Positions 15,701-30,700 of a DNA stretch of 64,000 nt are shown here, one piece after another. Within the stretch, counting starts at the first letter, position 1; each line of letters opens with the position of its first letter. The translations under genes and the position numbers were made by a program. The stretch covers positions 6,389,983 through 6,453,982 of the forward strand of contig OZ020261.1 of NCBI GenBank assembly GCA_963971285.1. The letters are read 5' to 3'. The notes beneath the pieces were generated by a model. That model was not told the DNA's origin. It saw only the letters and a list, made by a program, of their open reading frames with translations, and searched no databases. The stretch is from Astropecten irregularis. Its lineage: Eukaryota > Echinodermata > Asteroidea > Paxillosida > Astropectinidae.

Positions 15701-18700
15701 GAAAGAAATACTGTGGCTGTTTTTCACTGTTTTCTCAAAAACCGGGCACCGTATGGGACTGAAATGTTCACAGATGACGGTTATTGTGTCTGTCTTGATA
15801 TTTTTGCCCATTTTTGCCCTGTATTTCTTTGATAAAAACCAAAGTATGATACTACCTTTAATGAAATTAAGATAGAGCTTTGTCAGGCAACAAATGAGTG
15901 GTAACGAGTGAAAACCAGAAGTATTGTACAGTGTATAAAATCGGTTCGAGATGAAGATGTATTGAAAGTATATTTGCAGTTTCCAAATAAAATATAAAAA
16001 TCATTTTTTTGAAAATGGAAATAAAATGAGCCTTACAGCGAAGCATCTTGACAGCAACTGTAGACATGATGTCCTTCTTGATAATGCCATCAGCCTCGGC
16101 ACGATGTACAGTCGCGAACGAGCCTGATCCAAGCTGTTCCATGATGTGGAGTTTCTCCCTCGGGAACTCTTTCTCATCGGGCGTGACGTCCGCGGCGTTG
16201 CCACTGGTTGGTCTCTGCATGACAGCTGGTGGGCTTGTCGGTGGGCTCTCAACATAGTTGTTTGATCGCTGAATTAAAAAAATGATCAATGAAAAATCCA
16301 TTCCAAGAAAGATTTGAGTCTTTGCAGGGTGACAATAGGATAAGAACCGATCTTCAAGTCAACAGCGCACGCGCACACAATTGTGAGCATGCGTGCGTTG
16401 TTTTGCGCCTGCGCTGTTGTGCGTGCGCGCGCGTTGTTGACTTGAAGACCGGTTCTCAAAAGTCTCCCATTGATATGTGGATCGCTTTGCGGTAACACCA
16501 TGTAAGAATCGTTCCTACTTTCGCACTTCTATTATTTCGTCCGCACTTCTCGTAAGGTCTCAACGTTTCGACAAGCCTGCTCTAGTCAACATCAGGAGAC
16601 CAAGTCCATTCCAATGCACAATGATTATGATGACGTCACACTAAAGAGTGTGTTCTCCTATGATGGTGCTAATCAGTGGGAGCATGCGCCACAGCAGGGC
16701 GTTGCCGCATCTACATTGGAGCGATCTACATTCGCCCTTTCCTACCTACCAGTTGTAACCGAATAAACCACTGCTACTACAGACTACAGTATCTCAACCC
16801 TCGCTCTCTCTGTTTCTACTGTTGTCATATAGCCTAAGTGGTTGTAATACCTACCCTATTTGGGTGTCCCATTTCTAGCTCACTGCCGCTTCCAGTCTTC
16901 TTGTATTTTCGTTTTCTAAGGCAGATTCGTATTAGAACGATGAGAATAACTACAAGAATCAACACAACGACCACTGCTACCACGGCCACCACGATGACAA
17001 CTGTGCTTGACGCTGGAGCTGGATTTGAATACGAACAAAATAAACTCTGAGAATATAAATTCAATAACAAAAGTACAATAAAGAAAAGCAAAAATGAAAC
17101 TCAGCTGATTACACAAATAGGCCAAAAGTTTAATAAATTAGGGAAAACAAATCGAAATATAGATAATCATCAAATAACCACAAGGGAAACTGAGTTTTAA
17201 AGTCATTGAAAAGTGAACAAAAAAAATAATTGACTGGAGCGGGATTCAAACCGGCGACCTCCTGAATACAGTACAGGCGCTCTACCAACTGAGCCATCCA
17301 GCCCTACGTTGGTGGTGACCCCAATAGTCAATCATCTTTGCTCGTTTGGCAGTCAGCAGCCTTGAAACCACGAACACACCGCCACACCCCAAGGATCGTT
17401 TCAATGATAGACGCAGCAATGCTGCAACCCGGGAACGGCACATGGGGGATCACTCAAAGAGGATACTGCATGCTTTTTAATTAATATAATTATGAAATAA
17501 CCACCGAAATAAAGATAAAATAGAAAAAAAAAACTGACGAAAAATGGCAAAGTAAATGAAAATGAATACAAAATGGATGAAGCTGCATAAAAACCATAAA
17601 TTCATAAATTGATGACCCATCGCCATGCAATTCACGCAGGACAAACCAATGTGGCATTGAGCCCGACGTCTCTGTCCTTACCAAATCATGCTTATAATTA
17701 AATACGTAACGTCATTTGTAAATGATTTTATCCATGAATAATTAATGAATGCTATAGAGTAAGGAGAGCCTAACTTTTCGATCATAGGATCTCTAGTCTT
17801 GAGAAAGATCCTAATAGGATCGAAACGTCAGGCCTTCCTTACGCCATGCATTTTACATTTCAGGTCATTATCAGTGGGTTGATGCAGAAATTGGTTACTT
17901 GTATAATTACAAATGGAGTATTAGGGAGACACGTTAGCATCTAAAAGCGGACATTAGGGAGACATCGGGACTTAGGGAGACTTTTCGATGTGTCCCTATA
18001 GGGAGGTACCAGCTACCTTTTAAAGACATATTTTAATGTCCATATTTTAATAGAAGACAGAGAATGCTCTCAATATGAACATTAGTCAATTTCAAGTTCA
18101 TTGGTTTGGACGATGTTTAGAAATAGGTAAGTAAAGTGTGTGCACGACCCTATGGGAAAGTCTCCATAAGGTCCCATCCTAGGATATGTGTATAATTAAA
18201 ATGATTAAATAATGCTAGCATTCTTACCATTTCCACAACGTGGTCCAGTGAAGCCTTCCTCACATTGGCACATTCCGTCATTATTGCAAGTACCTCCGTT
18301 CCGACATTGTCCTTGTGTAGTACAGACTGCAATTTACAACCAAGCAAAAACAGCGATTGTTCACTAAAGAACTTTGAATACAATGTAGCTGGAACTGATG
18401 CATATCGAGAAGTGAGCAAAAGTGGGCTTTATTTAAAGGTAATATCATACTTTGGTTTGTTATCAAAGAAATGCAGATTCATGGGTAAAAATATCAAGGA
18501 AGATACAGTTGCAGTCATCTGTGAAAGTTTCAGTCCCAAACGGTTCCCACGTTTTGAGAAAACAGTGAAAAACAGACACAGTATTTCTAAAGACTTTTCT
18601 CTTTTATTTTTGATCTTTTACAAGATCAAAAAGATTTTAGGTCGCTGTTTTACAAATTTCTGGATAAATACACAATTTTAGGCGGAAACTTTTAACGGTA

Positions 18701-21700
18701 GGTTTCTACCAGCACCATCTTGATACCCTGTAAGTTATACGTAAATCTGTGAACATTTCTGTTTTTGGTTTCTTACCAAAGTATGATACTACCTTTAAAC
18801 AGTCTGTTTGTAACATGAATACGGAGTCATGTATTATGTCAGTCTCATACAGCTCACCAACATGTAATGCTTACAATGTTAAAGGTACGAAGACCTACAT
18901 CTGCCGCAACATAAAACAGGTTCCCAAACATGGGATTTAACATGGCCATTTATTTTTGCACAAATATACAGTGACAATTTGCCATTAAAGGTACTATCAT
19001 ACTTTGGTTGCATACCGAAACAGAAATCTTCACAGATTTACCTATAACTTACAGGGTATAAAGATTGTTATGGTAGAAACATACCGATAAAATGTTCCAG
19101 TCTGAAATGGTGTTTTTATCCAGATACGATTAAAACCAATAGCCAAAAATAATTTTGATCTCGGGAAGATTCAAACTCCTTTGAATAGATTTGAAAATAC
19201 AGTAATCGTTTTCCACTGTTTTCTCAAAAAGTGGGCATCGAATGGGACTGGAAATTTCACAGATGACTGTTACTGTATATTGGCGTGATATTTATGTCCA
19301 TGAATTTGTATGGCAAAACCAAATTACGACGTTACCTTACCACTACACTCATATCACATGCCAGTTAAGAAAGAACGATTTTCATTCAAAACTTTGATGT
19401 CTAATCTCTTTATAAAGGGCATAAGCAACATTAGTAAAGGTATTTCAGACCATGCTGCTCATAATTTGATTTGTCACGGAATTAAACAGAAAAAAACCTG
19501 TGAAATTTTCAACTCAATCGATCATTTGAAACAGTAGAAAACTACGAAAAACCGTTGCAATTGTTACGCCAAATTGTGTGAGAATAGGCCTAGCTGTGTC
19601 ATTTTTGATCTTGCCAAGATCAAAACTGTTTGGTGTTTCTGGATAAATAAAGAATTCCAGGCAGAAACACTTTCACTGTATGTCTCTACCATTACCTAAT
19701 TTTTGTCCTCTAAGTTATAAGCAAATCTGTGAGCATTTCTGTTCGAGTTTGTTACCAATGTTGTACACGTCATTTAATGCTCTGTACAGGGTGTCCCAGA
19801 AAAAAACGCAACACTGTGTCAGGACCCAATATGTTAACATTAAACTGTTCATGACATCAAGATTCAGTTATATGATACAACTATGTCTTGGCTATCACCA
19901 TGTAGAATTTAAGCATATTGGGGCTAAAATTGGCGAAATTATGACCAATTAAAAGAGTACTCCTTAAAACAAATTTGCAAGGATAACACACATTGTGGTC
20001 AATACACACATAATGTGTATGAAAGAAAGACGAAAATCGGGTTTTGAGGTTTGGTAATTCAGTCTTAGTTTTTTCACTTAATTTTAGTCAAATTTTGCTG
20101 AAATTCTACATGGTGATAGCCAAGACATTACTGTATCACATATCCGAATCTTGAAGTGATAAACAGTTTAATTTTCATATAACAGTTCTCGACACAAGTG
20201 TTTTTTTGACACCCTGTAGGCCTATACGTCGTTTACCTATTTCACAGATTGATCCTTCGAAATTGTCCACGCATTCGCATATTCCCTCTTCGTTGCAGAT
20301 ACCCCCGTGCATGCAGTCGTTGTTCCCTGTACAAGCGGGCGGCTCTATGCAAACAAGGGAATAAATTCATGGCGGATAAAACAGAAAGTGTAGCCGTATT
20401 AAGGACAGAAGTCACACTTCATGTACTTTCAGAAAAACAAACAGATAATTATTAAAAAAAACACGAAATAGATACTAACACCTCAAAACAAAATAAGTGA
20501 AACGAAACGAAAGAAAATCATCAAATAACCACAAGGGAAACTGACTGCATTGATTTTGAATTACTGAAAAGTGAGCAAAAGGAAAAATGACCAAAGAGGG
20601 ATTCGAACCAGCTATTGACTATCAGGGAACCATTTTCAATAAATAAAACAGACAAATAAAAGACACAAAAAACAACACCAATTGACATTATTATTAAAAC
20701 GAAATTTGAAGAAAAAGATTCAAAACCCCAAACAGAAAACTAAAGGGGTCCAAGAGGAGATTCAATTTGAAATTTAATTTTAATTAATAAACTTTCATTA
20801 ATAAACTGTCAAGTCATGCACTGTTTGCATAATTGAGAGGTAATATAGGACCTCATAGAAAGTAAATTCGTGCAAATTACAATCTCTGGACAACAGGGGC
20901 CAATTTCATAAAACTGTTAAGCACAAAAATTTGCTTAGCACAAAAATTTCTCGCCCAATATAACAAACCACCATTGAAAATTCCATTTCATATTCATGGT
21001 CAGCAAACAACAGCCAAAGAACAATGCGCGGTATTTTTGAACGAGTGAGGGCGCTTCGAATAACTTCCGGGTACTTCCGGGGGTCATTTGACAATGCGTT
21101 GTTGTTGTGTACCGCTGTGTCAGAATACAACTCGTACATGTCGCAGTAAAAATATACACTTCTATCGTATCCCAACAGACAAAATTGTCCGTAAATGACC
21201 TCTGCTCAATTGACAATTAATCGGACCATACCCCCAGAAAGTAAATAAAGTTGTACCTAACAGCGCCCTCTTGCGTTCAAAAATACGGCGCATTCCAAGT
21301 GATACACAACACATGGACTTTTGGTTGTTAACCCTGTTTTTATTAAGACAGAAATGTCACGCTTAGCAAAATTTTGTGCTTAACAATTTTATGAAATTGG
21401 CCCCAGGTTGTTGCATAACAAGCATTGGGAAGAACAAAAGCTGGTTGAGAAGAATGTGCACAATCCGATTTACATGTGATAAGTGCAAATCCCATAATGG
21501 TTCATGCAGGGTACTGCCATAGTGCTGGGAACCGAATGGAAATGAATTCTGGGCTCTGGTGATAATCAGAAAGCGTTGGAAGTGGAGATGTTCTCTGATG
21601 GAACTGGTTCCTTGATTCAGGAACCAGTTCCAGAAGAAGCGGTTCTAAGGACTCGTGGAACTGGCTTTTTTTAAAGGTAATATCATACTTTGGTTTTTGT

Positions 21701-24700
21701 CAATGGAATACAGATTCATGGGCAAACATAATTTATAAAGGAAGATACAGTAACAGTCATCTGTGAAAATTTCAGTCCCATACGGTGCCCACTTTTTGAA
21801 AAAAAGAAAACATTGAAAAACGGCCACAGTATTTCTTAAGGCTTTTCTTTTTTATTTTTGATCTTTAAAATATCCAAAATCATTTTGATAATTGGTTTTA
21901 CTCTTTTCTGGATAAATACAGCATTTCAGGCAGATAAGAATATATGTATATAATTTGTCTAAGTTCAAGAGCAATGTGAATAGGCTTCTGTTATCCTAAT
22001 TCTGTGCGCTTTCTTTTAATTTCTCTTTCTTTTTGTAGCCCTTACCTCGAGTGGCCTTTGTGCCTTGTGTTGGGCGACTTCCATAAAAAAAAGAAAAAAA
22101 CAAAAAAAGTAACAGTATGTTTCTACCATCACCATCTTCATACCCTGTAAGTTTTAGGTGAATCTGCGGAGATTTCTGTTTTGGTATGTTACCAAAGTAT
22201 GATACTACCTTTAATTTGGTGCGAACTAGCTATTGTACGAGATGTTATCTTTGGAATTCAGCATGGACTAGCCTGGTTCCTTTAGTCAAGGAGCAAAGTT
22301 CTGAAAACCCTCTTATTAAGGTGTTAGCTCAACACCCACTACATCTATGGTTTGACTTCATAAAATGGAATTTTATACCATTAACAGCTTTGCTATAGGT
22401 AGTATGTGGCTTCAAATATTGTGGTATCACTATTGAGAAAATGTGGCATCATTCGAGGAGCAATAAAAACAAGATTCACTTACGCACAATGGAACTGAAA
22501 AGGGGCGTGGTCATATCAAGTCCTTGTTATGTATTTTGGTGAATGATTATGTGATTGTATAATTCATAATCCATTCACAGAGAAATAACATTTCAAAAAA
22601 AATAAGTCAGAAGCAAGGGCTTAAACGCATTTTGTTGAATTTTCTTTGTTTTTTCTTAATTTGTTTTTGGAAATAATAATTGTTGTGATATTACACAAAA
22701 GTGCTACCACAATATTTGAGGCCACATAGTACCTAGAAATGTTCCCTGAGGTCTATTCCATCAATTTCTTAAGTCAGACCTTAGATGTAGTCGGGGTGGA
22801 GAACTCTAATTTTTTCATGGTCCATGGTCCTTGACTGCTTAAAGGTTGTATCATACTTTGGTAAGAGACCAAAACGGAAATGTTAACAGATTTACATATA
22901 ACTTTCAGGGTATGAAGATGATGCTGGTAGAAACCTACCGTTAAAATATTTCCGCCTGAAATTGTGTATTTATCCAGAAATTAATAAAATAACGACCGAA
23001 AATCTTTTTGATCTTTTAAAAGATCAAAAATAAAAGAGAAAAGACTTAAGAAATACTGTGGCCGTTTTTCACTGTTTTCTCAAAAAGTTGGCACCGTATG
23101 GGACTGAAATGTTCACAGATTACCTTTACTGTATCTGTCTTGATATTTCTGCCCAGGAATCTGTATTTCTTTGACAAAAACCAAAGTATGATACTACCTT
23201 TAGGAAACCGCCTCTGAAAACCTTCCCACATTTGGTACTTACCTCTGAGCCCACACCGTGGCCCGCTGTAGCCTGAGGGGCAAATACACACGCCCCGACT
23301 GGAACATGTACCCCCGTTTCTACACTGAAATACAGCAGAGCACTGAGCTGCCAGAAACAGGACAAAATAACGGAAGTCCTCTTTCATACTACATTCTTGC
23401 CCACGAGTTCCTTTAAGAAATGGGCAATTCCAGCGTAACGGACATGACAATCCCACAGTTTTTGCCTTATTCAGAGGATCATAAAGTAGGATTGGCAGTT
23501 TGCAAACAATTTTAATTAGGCTTATCAAGTGGCATTTGGTGTCATGTCCGTTACGGTCACAAGAAGTGCATTTTCTCTACAACCGTTAAATGAAATTACA
23601 TAAAATTTACTACATATGTCACTGATAGTCAAATGTGTCTGATAAGCCTAATTAAAATTGTTTGCAAACTGCCAATCCTACTTTGTGATCCTCTGAATAA
23701 GGCAAAAAACTGTGTGATTGTCATGTCCGTTACGCTGGAATTGCCCAAATATTTCTACCGAAGCGGTTCCTAAAACATCGACCACGTGGTCATTTTGGAC
23801 CTTTTTATCAAACTTGACACCGCATGGTCCTTAGGACTGTAGTGTGGCTAGACCAAGTCCTTTTCCTCGTAGAGCTCCATTGGAACTGGTTCGTTGAAAC
23901 TGGGGCCAATTTCATAAAACTGTTAAGCACAACAATTTGCTAAGCATGACATTTCTGTCTTAATAAAAACAGGGGTTAACAACCAAATGTCCACGTGTTG
24001 TGTATCACTTTTGATTGTTCTTTGGCTGCTGTTCGCTGACCATGAATATCAAATGGAATTTTCAATGGTGGTTTGTTTTATTGGGCGAGACATTTTTATG
24101 CTAAGCAATTTTTTTTAAACAGTTTTATGAAATTGGCACCTGGTTCGTTGGAACGGGTTCGTTTGGGAATTTACCTTGGTTTCCGCACCGTGGCCCGGTA
24201 AGGCCATCAGGGCACGAGCAAATGCCATTTGTACACACTCCCCCATTCAAACAGGAAACTGAAGCTGAACAAGCTGGTGAAAACAAAGAAGAAGATGAAA
24301 TTTTCACAACAAAAAAACTACTGTCATTCTTCATTATGTGTGGACACAAATAATCGCGATTTGGAGCGCGATTCAAATTGCACTAATAGGCACGTTCTCA
24401 CACACCAAAAAAGCGCGACTTTTTTGGTATAAATAGTCGCGCTTATTTGTGTGGGGCGCACTCCAAATCGCACTAATAGTGCGTCTTTTTGCAAATAGTC
24501 GCGATTATTTGCTGTGTGAACGATGTACCAAAAAATGCCGTTTTTTATATCCCATCATGCAAGGCGAGCCCGTGAGTTTAGCACAGGATGCACGGTAACT
24601 TCAAATAGTCGCGCTTTTTTATTGTGTGTGTGAACGTGCCTTATAAGCTGTGTAGCACAGTAATGGGTGCATTCGTCTAGCTCACCCGGGTCAGCCCTTT

Positions 24701-27700
24701 TTGGGAATGGTCGTGTTTTACTGCACAAAACAAGCGAGAGAATGGGGACGAGGTTGACCGGTGTCGACCCGGGGGAGCTAAACGAATGCACCCAATATGG
24801 CACAGGATGCATGCCAACTTCACGCTTCACTGCGTACGCGCAGTTTGATAGAAATCGTACCGGTGCAATTTGGGTCGCGCTGTTTAATTTTGCCTGTGTG
24901 GACACGCGACCCAAAATTGTTGCACTTTTTGGGTGTGTGTGAACGTGCCTTATAAGCTCTGTAGCACAAAAAATAATATGTAGTGCCATTAGATGGGTCC
25001 AAACACCTTTTTCGCACAGGATTCCAGTGAAATCGTCCACGCACTGGCACCGTTGATTTTCACACACTCCTTTGTTGTGGCAAGGGTTGGTGTCGGAGCA
25101 GTTACCTGCAAGCGGAAGAAAAGAAAAAGAATTTTGAAGTGAGTCATTTTTTTGTGTTTCTAGACGAACCTAGTCATCTGTCAGTGCAGCATAATATTGT
25201 AATAGTAGGGTCAAAATACCACTTGACCCCAACAAAATTGCAGCAGAAGGTTTTATGGCATTTTCTGGTAGTATGAGGCCTGGCAAACAAAATATCAAAA
25301 ATCGAGAAAAATCCAACTTCAGCAAGGGGTCTAACTGTGACGTCATCAAAATTGCCGCCAAAACGCTGAAAATGGCAAAATTCTATCCATTAACATGTTT
25401 ATTTCACTCATTGTTGTGGATTCCTCAGGTGACAATGTTTGTTCAGAAGCAAATATCTGGATGAAGTAATGAATAATTGTTACATAACAGTTCAGGTGAA
25501 TCGATTTGTCAGCCATATTGGATTTCAAAATGGCCGCCAATTTAGTAATTTTGCTTAATTATGTCAAAATTGCACTGTAAGGGAAAACTTTATGCGCTAG
25601 AAATACTTCTAACCGATATACATGTGAATGTACAACTTCATGCAGCTAATGTAGCCATGTGACAGTCTCCGGCGTTGTGTTAGTGATTCATGTTGATTTA
25701 TTTTTAAAAAATCATCCTCGCAGTAAAACAAACTGAATTACAATGGATTTACAAATACTTAAATAGCTTGCGCTTGGTCATTAAATAAAAAAAATGCACG
25801 TGAAAAAAATTCACGTGCCGGCTCAGGTAGGATGCGAACCCACGACCTCCTGCTTAATATTCATGAAGAAAAACAATGAAAAACAGTAACAACGGAAGAT
25901 ATAATTTTAAATGGAAACTAAAACTTTATCGAAATTTTCAAGTAGTCTTTCGGAAAACCTGAAAAGATGAACAATCATGCACAGAAGATCACAAGAATGA
26001 TTACAATGAGTATGGAGGACGAAAAGTGGCCAGAGTAGCCCAAAAGCAGATTTAATTTTTTTTTTGATGATCTTTTCCACTTTTCTATTTATCTGCTACC
26101 TCAAAGGCAGGATTAACTTTGGTAGAAACGAATTTTTCTGCTTTTCTGCTACCGGAAAAGCAGATCTTAAATCCGTGGCCGAAAAGTGGCCATCGGCTTT
26201 TCTGCCTTCATAAAGAGAACCGCGCCCTTCTCCTACTAGCGCTGAACCGCATCTCAAAGAATAATTTATATTTATAATCATCTAGCCATCATCCAATAGA
26301 CAGCCTACATGATCGGGAAATCGTTTATATGAATAATAGGGTGAACCATGGTTATTATTGGTTTCCACATCGATCGTCCTCAATTCCCAGGAAAGGCAAC
26401 GGTAGTAACCTCTCATCACCGTCAGCACATACAGGAAGGCGCGGTCCTCTTTAATATGAAGGCAGAAAAGCCGATGGCCACCTTTAGGCCGCCGAATTAA
26501 GATCTACTTTTCCGGTAGCAGAAAAGCAGAAAAATTAGTTTCTACAAAAATTCGATATGCTTTTGAAGTAGCAAAAAAGAAGAAAAGTGGAAAATTGCAT
26601 CTAACTAAAACGTAAAATCTGCTTTTGTGCTACTCTGAGAGCAGAAAAACAGATGGCCACTTTCTGTCCTCCATAATCCAAAAAATCATTTTGAGAGAAA
26701 CTTACGGTTAACTTGGCAGTACTGGCCGCCGAAGCCCAAGGGACACATACACACAAATCCCGGCTGTGAATTAGGACGTGGAGCACATGAACCGCCATTC
26801 AGGCATAATCCTGTTTTCATTCCACAGAATGTTCCGAAAGCTACAGCCACATACAATCAACAGCAATAAATGAAATCAATGAAAAAATATGAATACACTC
26901 ATATCTACCACAAAGTGCACTCGGTCCTGTGATGGCAAAAGGGTGTAACTCATTTTACACCATTTTTGAGATTAAAGGGAGCATATCGGATTTGCAAGGC
27001 CTCAAAAAAAAAATGTATTGAGTTTGAGACAGAATATTGACTCAACAGTTCGTAAACAGTGCAAACAGTCACCATGGAAAATCTTGGTTCATCAGATGCT
27101 GGGTTTTTCAAGCAAATTAAGATTTACTGTCTTTTCCAAAGATCGTTCGTCCGAATGATTTTTGGAACAAACATAAAGTTAACTATTCTTCATGTTTTAT
27201 AAGAAAAATCGAGTGGGGTTTTTGCTATTTTCTCGTGACTCAGATGTCCGATTAAGCTCAAATTTTCACAGGTTTATTATTTCATGTACATGTTTGATTA
27301 GAAAAAAGTATGAGTGCTGTCCTGTGACCTTTACCAATTATGTATTGTACCTTTAAAACGGCTATAGGCAATGTGAGGCGGTTTTTCCATTGGGCGAAGT
27401 TCAAACGATGCATCATTTTAAAGCTAAAGCAACACCATAATATAATAATAATTGTGTAACACAAGATACACCCTTTTCTCCTACAGATCATTGATATTGA
27501 GTTTGCGTAACATAGATTTACACCCTTTTGCCAAAACAATGCATTCTATATGACAAATTATAAGCAATGATAACATGACATACACCCTTTTGCAAAAAAA
27601 ATGTGTTAAAATGGTCTACATTGATTGTGTTGTCAAAAGGGAGTATCGACTTGAAAATGCCTCTAATGAGAAACATAATCATAGAAAATGGGTGAAACTT

Positions 27701-30700
27701 AAAATATACTTTCAGTATGTCTTAAATATTTATTTCAGAAACCTATTCCCTGAATTAGGTTGGCCAGAAGAAAATGGTACTAGACAGAATATTCAAAGCC
27801 GTTTTTCTCAAAATAGTGATTTTTCGAGATACACCTTTTTGCTATTATAGGGCCGCACTGATATTTCACACTTGAGGAAATTGTTGGACAAGCAAAAATA
27901 ACGCTCTTTCGGCGTATTATTGTTCTTATGTTGCCAGTAAGTTCTTATGTCGCCAAGACCAAGAGCATAAGGTGACACTAGGTAGTATGCTTTGCAAGAA
28001 TGACTCCTCAAAAAAGTTCTGCAACTTTTTTGTTTGAGGATGATATAATTTTTGTTACTGATATATGAACAGTGAAAATGGTATCATTGGAAAGCTTCAT
28101 TATTCCTCTTTACAATTATGTGCCATCTGTTGTGATTATGTAAACATGGAATGTGCAGTCCTGATAAATATTCAGCGCAATGTCAAAAATGAAATGTTGC
28201 AAAATTCGTTGTTTTCAGTAGTGAATTCCCAATCGTTTTGAGGATGGACTGAGTTTGATGAATGGTGTTGATGCGCTGATGCGTGAAAGCACGGTCCAAA
28301 CATGGCGTATTCTCATTTGCATTTTGCAATATTTCACGTCTGACATTAATTGTCCTTAATTCAGGAGAAATGCACATTCCATGATTACATAATCACAACA
28401 GATGACATATCATTGTAAAGAGGAATAATGAAGCTTTCCAATGATACCAGTTTCACCGTTCATAGATCAGTAACAAAAACTTTTTTTATCCCTCAAAATT
28501 GAGTTGCAGAACTTTTTTGAGATGTTTATTTAAAAACTAAGATTTAGAATTTAACGAACTTTGTATGGTTAATACCCTTTTGTTTCACATAGCTCAATAT
28601 GAATGTTGTTAATATTAAAAGACACAGATATCCGAAAATTAGTATTTGTTGTTTGTTATTCATCTTACCGCTTTTGACGGATCTAATAAGTTACGGCCAA
28701 AATACTGAAGATTCACAATTTGGTTCGACCAGTTGATGTTTGTTATATAGGCCTATATCCTTAAATGAGGTAAATGTAGTATCGAGTTAGTCCACTTTCA
28801 TGAAGGTTTAAACTTACCATGTTCACACAGCGGTCCACTTAAGCCCTCTGGGCAAGAGACACACCTATTGGGTCCGTTCACACCGTTGATCTGACATGTT
28901 CCTCTATTGCAGTCAGCGTTAGACGTACATGCTGATAATCAAGAAACAATACAACATCCCAATCAATCTTGACTCTTCACATCCATTTCATTTAAAGGTA
29001 ATATAATATTTTGGTTCTTATCAAAGAAATACAGATTCATGGGCAAAAATACCAAGACAGATACAGTAACAGTCATCTGTGAAAATTTCAGTCCCACATG
29101 GTGCCCACCTTTTGAGAAAACGGTGAAAAACAGCCACATTATTTCTTAAGTCTTTTCTCTTTTATTTCTGATCTTTTAAAAGATCAAACAGATTTTCGGT
29201 CGTTGTTTAACTAATTTCTGGATAAATAAACCATTTCAGGCGGAAAGATTTTAACGGTATGTTTCCAGCAACCACAATGTTCATACCCTGTAAGTTATTC
29301 GTAAATCTGTGAACATTTCTGCCTTGGTTTCTTACCAAAGTATGATACTACCTTTAAGTGATTGCCGTCGCTTAAATTAGAGATTGCTCATGCTTGCAAA
29401 AACTTGTAGATGTCATAAAAAATCAAAAGCAACACTTTATGTGTGCACAATGCCATCAGTCTTTCGTTTTCTTTTCTATAATTTTTTTTTCATTTCTCGT
29501 CAAATCAGTTCAAAAGTAAAACTGAGTGGATACATTTTTAGTCAGTGAACAGTGAACAAAGAAAAATTGTCTGGAGTGGGATTTGAACCAGCGAACTTCC
29601 AGAATACCTAACCGGCGCTCTTACCAACTGAGCTATCCAGCACGATGTTGGTGGTGTCCCAAATAATCAATTATCTTTCTTCGTTTGGCAGTCAGAAGCC
29701 ATGAAATCACTCACATTTTCAGTTTGTTTTGTTAAGGACACATGTAACATTTGAAAAGATTAAGCATATATTTCGGTTGGTATCTAAGACTTTTCTAATG
29801 AAGAGTCCATTATTAAACGATTGACAATAATCTGACGGAGAGAGAACTGTTAGGTCTTGTCCCGATTCTCTGGCTGCGGCTGCAAATTACACACGCACCT
29901 ATGGCCAGCGGCGTAGCTAGGATTTTTTCAGCAGGGGGGCACTGGGGGGGCCTTGGAATTTTGTGGGGGGGGCACCCGGAATTTTTTCAAAACTGGAGAT
30001 TTGCAAAATATGAGAAATGCAGGGGGGGCAGATCCAGCGGGCGTGGGGCAACCTTTTCTTCAAGCAAAAAAAAAAAAAAAAAGGAAACAGAAAAAAAATA
30101 AAAAAAATAAAAGGGAAACAGAAAGACTTCAAAAGAGAAGAAAAAGAGGGGGAAGACAAAATTAGCTAGCTTTGATCACCCCAAAACGCATCCGTCGCTA
30201 TTGAATTGGCGTATTTTATTTCCACGCTCCCTGGTAAATCATGGATAAGCGCGAAGGCCTTGCGGCCGGGGTCCAGGGCCCGCTTAAGGGCCCTGTAAGC
30301 TCAGGGGTTCTAGATATTCTCTGGTGCAATCTGAGCCTTATTTTGGAAGCTATTGTTCCGATAAATTTATTCATTTATTTATATTATTACTTCATTATTT
30401 CTTTTTAATCCAACACTCTTGAGCGGGAGAAATTCAATCTGGGGACCAGACTAACTAGCCAAACCAGACAAAATGGCAGATGGGCTGTTTTGACGTTCGC
30501 AATCGTAAGCGCGTAAGAAAATTGCATTTTACACTGAAATATTGCACAGATTTCTTCACTGTATGGTTTTAAGGACTCAGGAACATTTGCTGAAAGTAAA
30601 AAATATCATTTTGGAACAGTAGAAGCTGTTAAGTTGTTTTTATTTCCTTTATATAGCTATCATGCCCTACAGATAACGCTTAATTTTTTTTCTATACCCA

